Positions 41,738 to 50,673 of a DNA stretch of 64,000 bases are shown here, piece after piece (position 1 is the first letter of the stretch; each line of letters begins with the position of its first letter). The position numbers and the translations under genes were made by a program. The notes below the pieces were generated by a model, which saw nothing but the letters and a program-made list of their open reading frames with translations, did not search any database and was not told the DNA's origin. Location of the stretch: positions 1 to 64,000 of the forward strand of contig NZ_CADIKB010000017.1 in the NCBI RefSeq assembly GCF_902859825.1, in the 5' to 3' direction. The stretch comes from Paraburkholderia phenoliruptrix. Lineage in GTDB: Bacteria; Pseudomonadota; Gammaproteobacteria; Burkholderiales; Burkholderiaceae.

Positions 41738-42943
41738 ATGAATTCGGCGTTTTCATTTTTTCCAGCCTGGCCGCTCGCACCCGACGCCATCTTTTGGGCT
41801 GGTCTCGCCTTGCTCGCCGCGGGCTTGTGCGGCGAGCTGTGCTATCGCGCGTGGCGTTTGCCGCGTATTTCCGGCTACGCGGTCATCGGTCTGATTGCCG
41901 GCGCCGCCGGTTCGGGCGTGATCGACGCCGATTCGGCCAAGGCAGCGCGGCCGTTGCTCGACGTGGCGCTCGGCCTGCTGCTGTTCGAACTCGGTAGCCG
42001 GCTCGATCTGCGCTGGATCCGTCGTAATCCCTGGCTTGTAATGTCGAGCGTCGCCGAAGCCACACTCACTTTCGCGCTGGTCTTGCCGGTGCTGCTGTTC
42101 CTGAACGTGCCGCTGATGGTCGCAACGGTGCTCGCCGCCATTGCCATGGCGACTTCGCCGGCCATGGTGATCCAGCTCAAGACCGAGCTTCGCGCGGAAG
42201 GGCAGGTCACGCAGCGTCTTTTGACGCTTACCGCCTTGAACAGCATGTATGCGGTCGTGATCGAAAAGCTCGTGTCGAGCTGGCTGCATCAGGAAGCGTA
42301 CGGCAACGTGTTCGCAACGATTCTCCAGCCGCTTTATCTGCTGGTCGGCTCGCTCGTGCTCGCGTATCTGCTCGCGCGCACCTGCACCTTCTTTTACCGG
42401 CGGCTCAACATGCAGGACGAGCATTCGTTCGTCGCCCTCTTCGGCCTCGTTTTGCTGGCCATTGCGGTGGCGCATCTGTTCAAGCTGTCGACGATTCTCG
42501 CGCTGCTGGCGGCCGGCATCATCGTGAAGAATCACGAAGCGCGGCCGCAGCTGTGGCCTCAGCACTTCGGCACCGCCGGCTGGCTGCTCACCGTGATTCT
42601 GTTCGTGCTCACGCTGACATCGTTCGAATGGAAAGACATTGCGCTCGGCGGCGTCGCGGCGCTGGGCCTGATTGTTGCGCGTCTGGTCGCAAAGCTCGTC
42701 GGCGTGCTCGCGTTTGCGAAGCCGAGCGGGCTGAACTGGAAGCAGGGCATGGCGCTCGGTTTGTCGCTCTCGCCCATGTCGGCGCTGGCTTATCTGCTCG
42801 TCGACGACACCTACAACCTGTATCCGAATTTCGATCCGCAACTGCGGGCCATCGTCATGTGTTCGATCGTCGTGCTGCAGATTCTCGGGCCGTGGCTCGT
42901 TTATCGCAGCCTCGCGCTGGTTGCCGAACGGCGCGAAGAGTAG
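41738..42943 (+). CDS. CPA2-family monovalent cation/proton antiporter
   Basis: A 401-residue integral membrane protein with about 12 hydrophobic segments of the Na+/H+ exchanger fold (KefB/KefC-type membrane domain). The LPRISGYAVIGLIAG opening, LLLFELGSRLDLRWI and MATSPAMVIQLKTELRAEG are CPA2-like. The domain stops after the last helix and no C-terminal RCK/TrkA-N domain is present, so any regulator would be a separate protein. AAAGGAGA lies 10 nt before the start; an upstream open extension from 41525 has no similarity. It would exchange K+ or Na+ for protons at the inner membrane. It sits between the two origin-like elements. Confidence 0.88.
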   Translation: MNSAFSFFPAWPLAPDAIFWAGLALLAAGLCGELCYRAWRLPRISGYAVIGLIAGAAGSGVIDADSAKAARPLLDVALGLLLFELGSRLDLRWIRRNPWLVMSSVAEATLTFALVLPVLLFLNVPLMVATVLAAIAMATSPAMVIQLKTELRAEGQVTQRLLTLTALNSMYAVVIEKLVSSWLHQEAYGNVFATILQPLYLLVGSLVLAYLLARTCTFFYRRLNMQDEHSFVALFGLVLLAIAVAHLFKLSTILALLAAGIIVKNHEARPQLWPQHFGTAGWLLTVILFVLTLTSFEWKDIALGGVAALGLIVARLVAKLVGVLAFAKPSGLNWKQGMALGLSLSPMSALAYLLVDDTYNLYPNFDPQLRAIVMCSIVVLQILGPWLVYRSLALVAERREE

Positions 42944-43042
42944 GCGCTTGGCGATTCAAATCGCGCGTTATTCAGGTTATTCGCTTCACATAACGGCCGG
43001 GCTTCCGACAACCGCCCGGCCGACCTCACTCAAGGGGACGCC

Positions 43043-44158
43043 ATGTCACTCGAACCCTTCATCGATTCGAAGCCGTTCACTTTCGGTGTCGAACTCGAGA
43101 TGCAGATCGTCAATACGCATGACTATGATCTGACCAAAGCCGGCTCGGATCTGCTGCGCCTCGTCAAGGATCAGAAGATCCCCGGCAATATCACGCCGGA
43201 AATTACCGAGAGCATGATCGAACTCTCTACGGGCATCTGCACGAATCACGAGCAGGCGCTTGCCGATCTACGCAAGATTCGCGACACGCTCGTTTCGGCA
43301 GCGGATCATCTGAATGTCGGCTTGTGCGGCGGCGGCACGCACGCGTTCCAGCAATGGAGCGAGCGGCAGATCGTGGATACGCCGCGTTTCCAGTATCTTT
43401 CCGAGCTATACGGCTATCTCGCCAAGCAGTTCACGGTGTTCGGCCAACACGTGCACATCGGCTGCCCGGATGCTGACAGCGCGCTATTCCTTTTGCATTC
43501 GATGTCGCGCTTTATCCCGCATTTCATTGCGTTGTCCGCATCGTCTCCGTTCGTGCAGGGCGTGGACACCGGTTTTCATTCGGCACGCCTGAATTCCGTG
43601 TTTGCCTTTCCGTTGTCGGGCCGCGCGCCGTTCGTGCTGACGTGGGACAGTTTCGAGGAATATTTCTCGAAAATGGTCCACACGGGCGTGGTCAACAGCA
43701 TGAAAGACTTCTACTGGGACATCCGGCCGAAGCCGGGTTTCGGCACCATCGAAGTCCGCGTCATGGACACGCCGCTTTCCGTGGATCGCGCCGCGGCCAT
43801 TGCGTGCTACATCCAGACGCTCGCGCGGCATCTGCTGCTCGACAAGCCGGTCACGCCGCATGAAGACGATTACCTCGTCTACACGTTCAACCGCTTCGAG
43901 GCCTGCCGCTTCGGTCTTGCCGGCACCTGCATCAATCCGCAGACGGGCGAACGCAAGACCATTTCGGAAGATATCCTCGAAACGCTCGACCGGATCGCGC
44001 CGCACGGCGACGCGCTGGGTTCGGGCCATGCGCTTGCCGAAATCGGCGCGATTGCACGCGGCCAGATCAACGATGCAACGTGGCTAAGAGGCGTCGTCGA
44101 AAAGGAAAAATCGCTGCACGAAGTGGTGCGGCAGCAGTGCCTGAAGTGGCGAGCCTGA
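43043..44158 (+). CDS. ybdK: YbdK-type carboxylate-amine ligase (glutamate-cysteine ligase-like 2)
   Basis: A 371-residue member of the GCS2 family: FGVELEMQIVNTHDYDLT near the start, ELSTGICTNHEQALADL, the active-site FGQHVHIGCPD and the RPKPGFGTIEVRVMDTP block. E. coli YbdK has weak glutamate-cysteine ligase activity and its natural role is unclear. Because a full GshA is encoded at 16420-18036, this copy probably serves another ligation. The length is standard. It is 99 nt after the antiporter, possibly cotranscribed, and ends at a rho-independent terminator. Confidence 0.93.
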   Translation: MSLEPFIDSKPFTFGVELEMQIVNTHDYDLTKAGSDLLRLVKDQKIPGNITPEITESMIELSTGICTNHEQALADLRKIRDTLVSAADHLNVGLCGGGTHAFQQWSERQIVDTPRFQYLSELYGYLAKQFTVFGQHVHIGCPDADSALFLLHSMSRFIPHFIALSASSPFVQGVDTGFHSARLNSVFAFPLSGRAPFVLTWDSFEEYFSKMVHTGVVNSMKDFYWDIRPKPGFGTIEVRVMDTPLSVDRAAAIACYIQTLARHLLLDKPVTPHEDDYLVYTFNRFEACRFGLAGTCINPQTGERKTISEDILETLDRIAPHGDALGSGHALAEIGAIARGQINDATWLRGVVEKEKSLHEVVRQQCLKWRA

Positions 44159-44194
44159 CCGATCGGGCGTCTTTGCTTGTGTTCAACCGTAACA

Positions 44195-44219
44195 AACCCG
44201 CCACGCGCGGGTTTTTTTT
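44195..44219 (+). terminator. Rho-independent terminator of ybdK
   Basis: AACCCGC pairs with GCGGGTT across CACGC and is followed by eight T residues. It lies 37 nt after the ybdK stop and insulates the downstream origin-like element from transcription. Confidence 0.92.
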
Positions 44220-44277
44220 CGTCATTAAAATTTCCAGTTCGGTGCCCTTAAGGTTTTTCAAATATGTACGTATACAA

Positions 44278-44319
44278 ACGTAGTAGTAGTTAACAAGCAG
44301 CGCCGCAGGCTGCGGACAA
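44278..44319 (-). other. Candidate origin element, right copy (inverted)
   Basis: Read on the minus strand: TTGTCCGCA (44319-44311, 7 of 9 to the DnaA box), a 12-nt GC-rich spacer, GCTTGTTAACT, then ACTACTACGT, ending at 44278. The core differs from the left copy at one base of 21, and the 9+12+21 layout is identical. Beyond it lies an AT-rich run (TTGTATACGTACATATT). The two copies point toward each other across 3.2 kb. Confidence 0.55.
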
Positions 44320-44480
44320 CTGAATAATTCCCTGCAAAGTCAAGGCGCTGCGTAAACCATAAGTGGACCGGTGAGCAGTGGGCGGGCGGCGCTCGGCGAG
44401 GACAACTTAAGGACTGGTAAGTGTGGTACGGATGCTTATCAAGAATCGGCGCACATGTCTTCCCCGATGTTGTCCCACGG

Positions 44481-44504
44481 TTATCCACAGATTACATTGG
44501 ATAA
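44481..44504. promoter_or_regulatory. DnaA box pair upstream of the marR-like gene
   Basis: A perfect TTATCCACA (44481-44489, plus) is embedded in ACGGTTATCCACAGA, 15 bases shared exactly with the left cluster around 41081. A second, weaker box (TTATCCAAT, 7 of 9, minus) lies at 44496-44504. The remainder of the 540-nt gap 44159-44698 shows no gene. Confidence 0.65.
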
Positions 44505-44698
44505 CTTAGCTGTACGATTCGCCGCTCTCGCATAGAATGTCGTCTTAACTGCTTTGGCTTGCAAGGCGGTGAATTTTTGAGATAGTTGAGACCGTCTCGT
44601 CCTGTTTTGGGCGGGGCTACCCCACACAGGCTACGGGCGTTCCCGGCGAGCAATCGGCCGGCACCGCACAAAAGCTGTAAATAAACCAATCGAAGATT

Positions 44699-45337
44699 AT
44701 GAGCGAAGGCGTATACGGAGAACAGGCAACCGGGCGAGTCACCCACAGCCTCTTGCGACTCAGCACGGCAATGCGAAGCCAGGCTTGGGAATGGGCCGAA
44801 GGCGCGGGGCTCACGCCCACGCAGGGCGAAATCCTGGTTCTGTTGATGCAGCGAAAGGGCCCGATGCGGCTTGGGGAAATCGCGCGCGAAACGGCACTGA
44901 CCGCGGCGACCACCAGCGACGCTGTCAGCACGCTGGAAACCAAGGGGCTGGTCGAAAAACGCCGCGCGCTCGATGACGGCCGCGCGCTCGCCGTGCGCCT
45001 CACCGCTCGTGGCCGTACAGCTGCGAAGCGCGCCGCGCAATGGCCGGACTTCCTTGCGAAGGCAGTTGGCACCTTGCGCGACGACGAGCAGGCCATGTTC
45101 TACCGAACGCTGCTCAAGACGGTTTATCAACTGGAAGCGCAGGGCACGATTCCGCCGCACCGCATGTGCCTGAGCTGCACGCATTTCGAGCCGAGCAAGA
45201 ATCCGAAGAAGGCGCCGCATCACTGCAAGCTGCTCGATCTGAATATGGCAGATACCGACCTGCGTCTGGATTGCGCGGTGCATGAAACCGCGGATGTCGC
45301 CAACCAGAAGAAGACCTGGAAGATCTTCGCCCAGTAA
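44699..45337 (+). CDS. MarR family regulator with Cys/His-rich C-terminal extension
   Basis: A 212-residue MarR-type regulator. The winged HTH spans about residues 35-110 (GEILVLLMQRKGPMRLGEIA, SDAVSTLETKGLVEKRRALDDGRA cited from LETKGLVEKRRA). After the dimerisation helix a C-terminal 60-residue extension carries MCLSCTHFEP, APHHCKLLD and LRLDCAVHE: four cysteines and several histidines spaced like a zinc or iron-sulfur site. Ordinary MarR proteins lack this, so it may be a metal or redox sensor. It may control itself or the downstream amidotransferase (123 nt away). Confidence 0.85.
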   Translation: MSEGVYGEQATGRVTHSLLRLSTAMRSQAWEWAEGAGLTPTQGEILVLLMQRKGPMRLGEIARETALTAATTSDAVSTLETKGLVEKRRALDDGRALAVRLTARGRTAAKRAAQWPDFLAKAVGTLRDDEQAMFYRTLLKTVYQLEAQGTIPPHRMCLSCTHFEPSKNPKKAPHHCKLLDLNMADTDLRLDCAVHETADVANQKKTWKIFAQ

Positions 45338-45460
45338 GGCGGCTGCTCACCGGGCAATCCGCTACACTGCAACCGGCAGCGGCAGACGGCACACGCCGTC
45401 TGCCGGCCTTTCCGGCGCCGCGTAGCGGCAGTCTGCAGTCAACCTGAAGGTGACCGGCTG

Positions 45461-46174
45461 ATGAATCAGGAAGTTCTGGCCATTCGCCACGTGCACTTCG
45501 AGGATCTGGGCAGTCTCGAGCTGGTGCTCGGCGAACGCGGGCGCCCAGTCCGTTATCTCGACGTCGGCTTTGCCCGCATCGAGGCGCCAAACCCCGTCAC
45601 GCCGTCGTTGATGGTCGTGCTCGGCGGCCCGATCAGCGCGACCGACGACGCGCTTTATCCCACGCTCGTGCCGCTGCTTTCGATGATCGAAAAGCGCATC
45701 GAAGCAGGGCTTCCTACACTCGGCATCTGTCTCGGCGCGCAACTGATCGCGCGGGCGCTCGGCGCGCGGGTGTATCCGGCGGGCCAGACGGAACTCGGCT
45801 GGGAGCCGCTCAGGCTCACCGATGCCGGTCGTTCGTCGCCGGTGCGTCATCTGGATGGCGCGCATACGTCCATGCTGCATTGGCATGGCGACACCTTCGA
45901 TCTTCCCGCCAACGCGACGCGCCTCGCCTCCACGCGTGCATGCGAGAACCAGGCTTTCACATGGGGCCGCCATGTGCTCGCGCTGCAATGTCATCCGGAG
46001 ATCCGCACAGATCGCTTCGAGCCATGGCTGATCGGCAATGCGGGCGAGCTCGTCGGTCATGGAATCGACGCGCGTCAACTGCGCGCCGAGACCGCGCAAT
46101 TCGGTCCGGCTCTGGAGGCCGCGGCTTGCCGCATGTTCGGCGAATGGCTGGATCAGGTCGAAGCGAAACCCTGA
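45461..46174 (+). CDS. Class I glutamine amidotransferase domain protein
   Basis: A 237-residue stand-alone glutamine amidotransferase (GuaA-like fold). The nucleophile elbow is GICLGAQLIA with Cys90, and the catalytic His and Glu are in LQCHPEI near residue 177. VVLGGPISATDD gives the oxyanion loop. No synthetase domain is attached, as in YfeJ/YfcE-type proteins annotated as GMP synthase-like. The glutamine-derived ammonia acceptor is unknown. It follows the MarR gene on the same strand. Length is normal. Confidence 0.9.
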   Translation: MNQEVLAIRHVHFEDLGSLELVLGERGRPVRYLDVGFARIEAPNPVTPSLMVVLGGPISATDDALYPTLVPLLSMIEKRIEAGLPTLGICLGAQLIARALGARVYPAGQTELGWEPLRLTDAGRSSPVRHLDGAHTSMLHWHGDTFDLPANATRLASTRACENQAFTWGRHVLALQCHPEIRTDRFEPWLIGNAGELVGHGIDARQLRAETAQFGPALEAAACRMFGEWLDQVEAKP

Positions 46175-46269
46175 GCGGCATCACGTTGATCATGAGCGTG
46201 GGCTGCCTGCAGCAAACGACTCACGGTGCTATGCTCGATCGCTCTCGGGTTTCTACTGGGCGGTGATCC

Positions 46270-47382
46270 ATGAGCGCGCTATTTTCTCCACTCACGCTGC
46301 GCAGCGTGACGCTTCCGAACCGTATCGTCGTTTCGCCGATGTGCCAGTATTCCGCCGAACGCGGCGAGGCCACCGCGTGGCACATGATTCACCTTGGCAG
46401 CCTCGCCTTGTCCGGCGCGGGCATGCTGTGCATCGAGGCGACGGCGGTCGAACCGGACGGCCGCATCACGCCCGGCGATCTCGGCTTGTGGGACGATGCG
46501 ACCGAGGCCGCGCTCAGGCCAGTGCTTGCCGCGATCCGCAAGCATTCGCATATCAACGTGACGATGCAGCTGTCGCACGCGGGGCGCAAGGCGTCGAGTC
46601 ATGCGCCTTGGGAAGGCGGCCAGCTGATTCCGGTGTCGCAAGGCGGCTGGTTGCCGCACGCGCCCTCGGCCTTGCCGCACAAGGCCGGCGAAGAACCGCC
46701 GCTCGCGCTCGACACGCCGGGGCTCAATCGCATCCGCGAAGCCTTTGCAGCGTCCGCGCGGCGCGCAGCGCGCCTCGGCATAGACGCACTGGAAGTGCAT
46801 GCCGCGCACGGCTATCTGTTGCACCAGTTCCTCTCGCCGCTCGCCAATCAACGGGACGACGACTACGGCGGGTCGCTCGAAAATCGCATGCGCTTTCCGC
46901 TTGAAATCTTCGACATCGTGCGCGCGTCTTTTCCCGCCGACAAACCCGTCGGCGTGCGTGTGTCCGCCACGGATTGGGTCGAAGGCGGCTGGTCGCTCGA
47001 CGACACCATTGCGTTCGCGCATGAGTTGAAAAAGCGCGGGTGCGACTGGATCGACGTATCGTCCGGCGGCGTCTCGCCGTTGCAGAAGATTCCGCTCGAG
47101 CCGGGCTATCAGATTCCGTTCGCGAAGGCTGTCAAGAAAGCGACGGGCCTCACCACCATCGGCGTCGGACTCATCACCGACCCGGTTCACGCTGAGCAGC
47201 TGATCGTAGAGGGCGACGCCGATCTCATCGCGCTGGCTCGTGCGTTGCTGTACAACCCGCGCTGGCCGTGGCATGCGGCCGCGCAACTCGGCGCGACAGT
47301 CGAGGCGCCGCCGCAGTACTGGCGCTCGCAGCCGCGCGACCAGAAGGCGCTGTTCGGCGAGATTTCATTCGGGCAACGTTGA
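46270..47382 (+). CDS. Old yellow enzyme family NADH:flavin oxidoreductase (YqjM/NamA-like)
   Basis: A 370-residue FMN ene-reductase of the thermophilic-like (YqjM/XenA) class. Cys25 in SPMCQYS tunes the flavin. The substrate-binding His pair is in LSHAGRK and EVHAAHGYLLHQFLSP, and the FMN phosphate loop is GVGLITD. Such enzymes reduce activated C=C bonds and nitro compounds with NADPH. The start at 46270 follows GGGCGGTG only weakly, but no other start fits the family N-terminus. It is 95 nt after the amidotransferase gene. Confidence 0.94.
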   Translation: MSALFSPLTLRSVTLPNRIVVSPMCQYSAERGEATAWHMIHLGSLALSGAGMLCIEATAVEPDGRITPGDLGLWDDATEAALRPVLAAIRKHSHINVTMQLSHAGRKASSHAPWEGGQLIPVSQGGWLPHAPSALPHKAGEEPPLALDTPGLNRIREAFAASARRAARLGIDALEVHAAHGYLLHQFLSPLANQRDDDYGGSLENRMRFPLEIFDIVRASFPADKPVGVRVSATDWVEGGWSLDDTIAFAHELKKRGCDWIDVSSGGVSPLQKIPLEPGYQIPFAKAVKKATGLTTIGVGLITDPVHAEQLIVEGDADLIALARALLYNPRWPWHAAAQLGATVEAPPQYWRSQPRDQKALFGEISFGQR

Positions 47383-47611
47383 AGCAGCACGCGCGCATCG
47401 CACATGCTCACGCGGCATATGGTTTTGACGGTTGAACGAAGCCGTCTTGACCGTGTAGGATGCCGGATGTGGCGCATGTGCGTCGCAGTGTCGACGCGGC
47501 GCTCGCAGGGCGCCGCGTTTGCTATCAGCGCCAGAAAAATCAGCGCGTCAGACGCGGGCGTTTCCGACGGCTGCCGGACTTCATCCCCAGTTCTTCACAA
47601 GGATTCATTCA

Positions 47612-48169
47612 ATGAGTTCACGCAGGATCGCCGTGCGTCGTTCCGGTGTGCACGGCAAAGGCGTGTTTGCGCTCGAACCGATTGCGGCCGGCGAGCGGCT
47701 AATCGAATACAAGGGCGAGCGGATTTCCTGGAAAGAAGCGTTGCGCCGTCATCCGCATAATCCTGACGAACCGAATCACACGTTCTACTTTGCGCTCGAC
47801 AGCGGCAAGGTGATCGACGGCAAGGTGAACGGCAACAGCGCGCGCTGGATCAACCACTCGTGTGCGCCGAACTGCGAAGCGGAAGAGATCGACGGTCACG
47901 TGTATGTGCACGCGCTGCGCGACATCGCCGAGGGCGAGGAGCTCTTCTATGACTACGGCCTTGTGATCGACGCGCGCCAGACCAAGAAGCTGAAGAAGGA
48001 ATACGAATGCCGCTGCGGCTCGCGCAAATGCCGCGGCACCATGCTGGCGCCGCCGGAGAAGGAGAAGGGCGCGGATAAAGCGGCTAAGGCGACTAAAGCG
48101 ACCAAAGCGTCCAGGTCCGCGAAGTCTGAGAAATCCGCTAAAGCGGCAAAGAAAGCCAAAAAGAAGTAA
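47612..48169 (+). CDS. SET-domain lysine methyltransferase-like protein with Lys/Ala-rich tail
   Basis: A 185-residue protein with a complete SET domain: GVHGKGVFALEPIAAGE at the start, the SAM/active-site ARWINHSCAPNCEAEEIDG (cited from NHSCAPNC), GEELFYDYG and a post-SET zinc cluster CRCGSRKCRGTM. The last 40 residues are almost only Lys, Ala, Ser and Thr (KAAKATKATKASRS pattern), as in histone-H1-like bacterial proteins, and could bind DNA. SET proteins methylate lysines; the bacterial target is unknown. The start at 47612 gives the normal N-terminus. It is monocistronic and convergent with the histidine kinase gene. Confidence 0.9.
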   Translation: MSSRRIAVRRSGVHGKGVFALEPIAAGERLIEYKGERISWKEALRRHPHNPDEPNHTFYFALDSGKVIDGKVNGNSARWINHSCAPNCEAEEIDGHVYVHALRDIAEGEELFYDYGLVIDARQTKKLKKEYECRCGSRKCRGTMLAPPEKEKGADKAAKATKATKASRSAKSEKSAKAAKKAKKK

Positions 48170-48235
48170 CACGCGACGAGCTGCGTGGTTCGTCGTGCGA
48201 ATGACGCCCGCGCAGCGCGTTCCAATAAGTTATCG

Positions 48236-49726
48236 CTACAGATCGACCGGCGCCGAGTGCGCCGGTTTTTTGTTGAGGTCGTTCGCGTCTTTCGGCAAAG
48301 CGGCTTTCACGAGCGGAATGCGCACGATAAAGCGCGCTCCGCCTTCCGGCGCATCTTCGTAATGCACGGTGCCGTGATGCAGCGCCATGATGTCGTGCAC
48401 GATGGCGAGGCCGAGCCCGGCGCCGCCGTCCACGCCGGCGTCGCTTTGACCGTCGCCGCGAAAGAACCGCTTGAACAGATCGGCCTGCTGCGTATGAGGC
48501 ACGCCCGCGCCATTGTCTTCGACCACGATCTCGGCCATGCGCACGTCGTCCACCACGGTTTGCGACACGGTGACCGTGATGCGCCCGCCGTCGAAGCGCG
48601 AAGGCGGCACATACTTCAGCGCGTTATCCAGCAGATTCGCAATCACTTCATGCAGCAGCACGGGATTGCCGCGCGCGATCAACGGCTGATCGTTGGCGGG
48701 ATCGTCGAGCCGCTGAAAACCCAGGTCGATGTGCGAGGCCAGCGCGCGCGGTACCCATTCCGCGCCGGTGTCGAAGGCGAGCGCGGCCATGTCGACATTG
48801 ACGAAGCGCGCGGCCTGCTCGGCCGGTTCCGCCCGCGCGAGCGACAGCAGCTGATTCGACAGGCGCACCGCGCGATCGGCGGCCGCGCGCAGCTCCCGCA
48901 CCGCGGCAAGCGTCTGCTGCGGATCGCGCGCGACGGCGGCCTGCTCCGCGTGCAGCTTGACGGCCGTGAGCGGCGTGCGCAGCTGATGCGCGGCATCGGC
49001 GATAAATTTGCGCTGACCGTCAAGCGCGGTCTTGAGACGGCCGAGCAGCGCGTTGACGGCGCCGGTCAACGGGCGGATCTCGACGGGCACATAGGTTTCG
49101 TCGACCGGCTCGAGCGAAGTGTGCGTTTGGCGGTTCAGCGAATCGGCGAGATCGGTCAGCGGGTTGAGCTGCTGATTCACCACTCGCCACACGATCACCC
49201 AGCCCGCGAGCAGCAGCAACAGCAGCGGCATCATGATCGCCACGAGAAACTCGGCGGCGATGCGAAAGCGGTGATGGACCGGCTGCCCGACCTCGACGAC
49301 GATCGGGTTGCCGACCGGCTGATCGACGCGCACTTGCGCGACGCGCACCGTCACGCCCTGGTGCTGCGTTTCGAACACGTACGCATAGTGCATACGCCGA
49401 ACACTCGTGCCTTGCAGCGGCAGCGTTTTATCGCCGGCAATTTCGGTTTCGCCGTTGCTGATCCGATAAACCAGATGCTCGATCGGATCGGAAAACATGG
49501 CTTGCGCGAGCGGCGGCACGGTAATGGGCGCTTCCGGACCCGCAATCTGAATTTGCTTGGAGATGGCGGTGGCGAGATCGGCGAGCGAGCGGTCGACCAC
49601 GTGCTGCGTGTACTGCCACGCGAGCCAGTAGGCGATCAGGCCGCTCATCAGCGCGAGCAGCGAAAGGGGAGCAGCGAGGCGCCGCAGCAGCGTGCGGCGC
49701 AGACTATTGGCGGCCGGCTGGGGCAT
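48236..49726 (-). CDS. Sensor histidine kinase (TctE-like)
   Basis: A 496-residue membrane kinase: first helix at about residues 18-38, a 2CSK_N-type periplasmic sensor at about 39-165 (PLAQAMFSDPIEHLVYRIS), second helix about 167-187 (LVAIMMPLLLLLLAGWVI), HAMP-like linker, H-box AHQLRTPLTAVKLH, N-box LLDNALKY, G boxes DNGAGVP and GAGLGLAIV. The sensor type is that of TctE, which responds to tricarboxylates in Salmonella. Here no tct transporter is adjacent, so the signal is open. It is cotranscribed after the response regulator with a 132-nt gap. Confidence 0.93.
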   Translation of the reverse strand: MPQPAANSLRRTLLRRLAAPLSLLALMSGLIAYWLAWQYTQHVVDRSLADLATAISKQIQIAGPEAPITVPPLAQAMFSDPIEHLVYRISNGETEIAGDKTLPLQGTSVRRMHYAYVFETQHQGVTVRVAQVRVDQPVGNPIVVEVGQPVHHRFRIAAEFLVAIMMPLLLLLLAGWVIVWRVVNQQLNPLTDLADSLNRQTHTSLEPVDETYVPVEIRPLTGAVNALLGRLKTALDGQRKFIADAAHQLRTPLTAVKLHAEQAAVARDPQQTLAAVRELRAAADRAVRLSNQLLSLARAEPAEQAARFVNVDMAALAFDTGAEWVPRALASHIDLGFQRLDDPANDQPLIARGNPVLLHEVIANLLDNALKYVPPSRFDGGRITVTVSQTVVDDVRMAEIVVEDNGAGVPHTQQADLFKRFFRGDGQSDAGVDGGAGLGLAIVHDIMALHHGTVHYEDAPEGGARFIVRIPLVKAALPKDANDLNKKPAHSAPVDL

Positions 49727-49858
49727 GATCGAGCGCGCGGGGAAAGAGCAGGCGCGAGGCGCCCTGAAGTTTCACCGGATGCCGGCAACTCGCACACGCG
49801 GTGCGCTGCGCCGGCCCGGCGCCGTCGGGCCGCCGGCGGATGGCGGCCTTCACGACGA

Positions 49859-50545
49859 TTATGCGGCCTGGCGGATTTCCTGCAACAGATAACCGAAACC
49901 GCGCACGGTGACGATTTCAACGCGGCAGTTTTCGAGCTTCTTGCGCACGCGGTGCACATAGACCTCGATGGCTGTGTCGCCGAGATCGCCGCCGAAATGC
50001 GTCAGATGGTCCTGCAGTTGCGCCTTGCTGACCACGCGGCCATGGCGCAGCAGCAGCATTTCGAGCACGGCGAATTCGCGCGGCGAGAGTTCGAGCGGCT
50101 TGTCGTCGTTGAAAATGCGGCGATCCACGCCCGACAGGCGCACGCCGCCGAGCGACACTTCCGGACGCGGCATGTCGCCGTGCGGACCGCTGCGGCGCAT
50201 CACGGCACGAATGCGCGCTTCGAGTTCGGTCGGCTCGAACGGCTTGAGCATGTAGTCGTCCGCGCCAGAATTGAGGCCTTGCACGCGGTCGTTCAGTTCG
50301 TCGCGCGCGGTGAGGATGATCACCGGCGTATGGCGATTGCTCTGACGGAAGCGCGAGAGCAGCGTCATGCCGTCGATGCCCGGCAAGCCGAGGTCGAGAA
50401 TCACCAGTTCGTGGCGGTTTTGCGTGAGGGCCTGTTCGGCGAAAATGCCGTCGTGGACCATGTCGACAGTGAAGCCGGCTTGTTCGAGACTGCTTTGGAT
50501 GCCGCGTGCGATGGGACGGTCATCTTCGATCAGAAGGAGTCGCAT
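49859..50545 (-). CDS. OmpR-family response regulator (TctD-like)
   Basis: A 228-residue regulator. The receiver domain (residues 1-115) has acidic pocket Glu7/Asp8/Asp9, phospho-acceptor Asp51 in LVILDLGLPGIDG, Thr in ILTARDE and Lys in MLKPFEP. The OmpR-type winged HTH is at about 130-225 (LELSPREFAVLEMLL, VEVYVHRVRKKLE-like block, TVRGFGYLL). It partners the kinase encoded just downstream. Divergent from the DUF3717 gene. Confidence 0.95.
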   Translation of the reverse strand: MRLLLIEDDRPIARGIQSSLEQAGFTVDMVHDGIFAEQALTQNRHELVILDLGLPGIDGMTLLSRFRQSNRHTPVIILTARDELNDRVQGLNSGADDYMLKPFEPTELEARIRAVMRRSGPHGDMPRPEVSLGGVRLSGVDRRIFNDDKPLELSPREFAVLEMLLLRHGRVVSKAQLQDHLTHFGGDLGDTAIEVYVHRVRKKLENCRVEIVTVRGFGYLLQEIRQAA

Positions 50546-50673
50546 GGATTTCGCTCAAGTACAATGGGTTTAGGCGTTCGGGCAAGCGGTTCGCCGGGGC
50601 GCCTGCTTCACAGACTGGTTCGCCCGTCTGCTGCATCGAGCAGCTTGCTCGCGCCCTCCGGATAATCGAAGCC

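Noticed and set aside
41102..44298. Inverted core repeats read as ends of a 3.2-kb mobile element
   Set aside because: No transposase or integrase lies between them, no target duplication was seen, and each repeat sits at fixed spacing from a DnaA-type box, which fits replication control better.
48185..50665. 826-codon open frame on the plus strand opposite the histidine kinase and response regulator
   Set aside because: Arg/His-rich product with no family features; the minus strand carries two complete conserved genes. It is a GC-rich antisense shadow.
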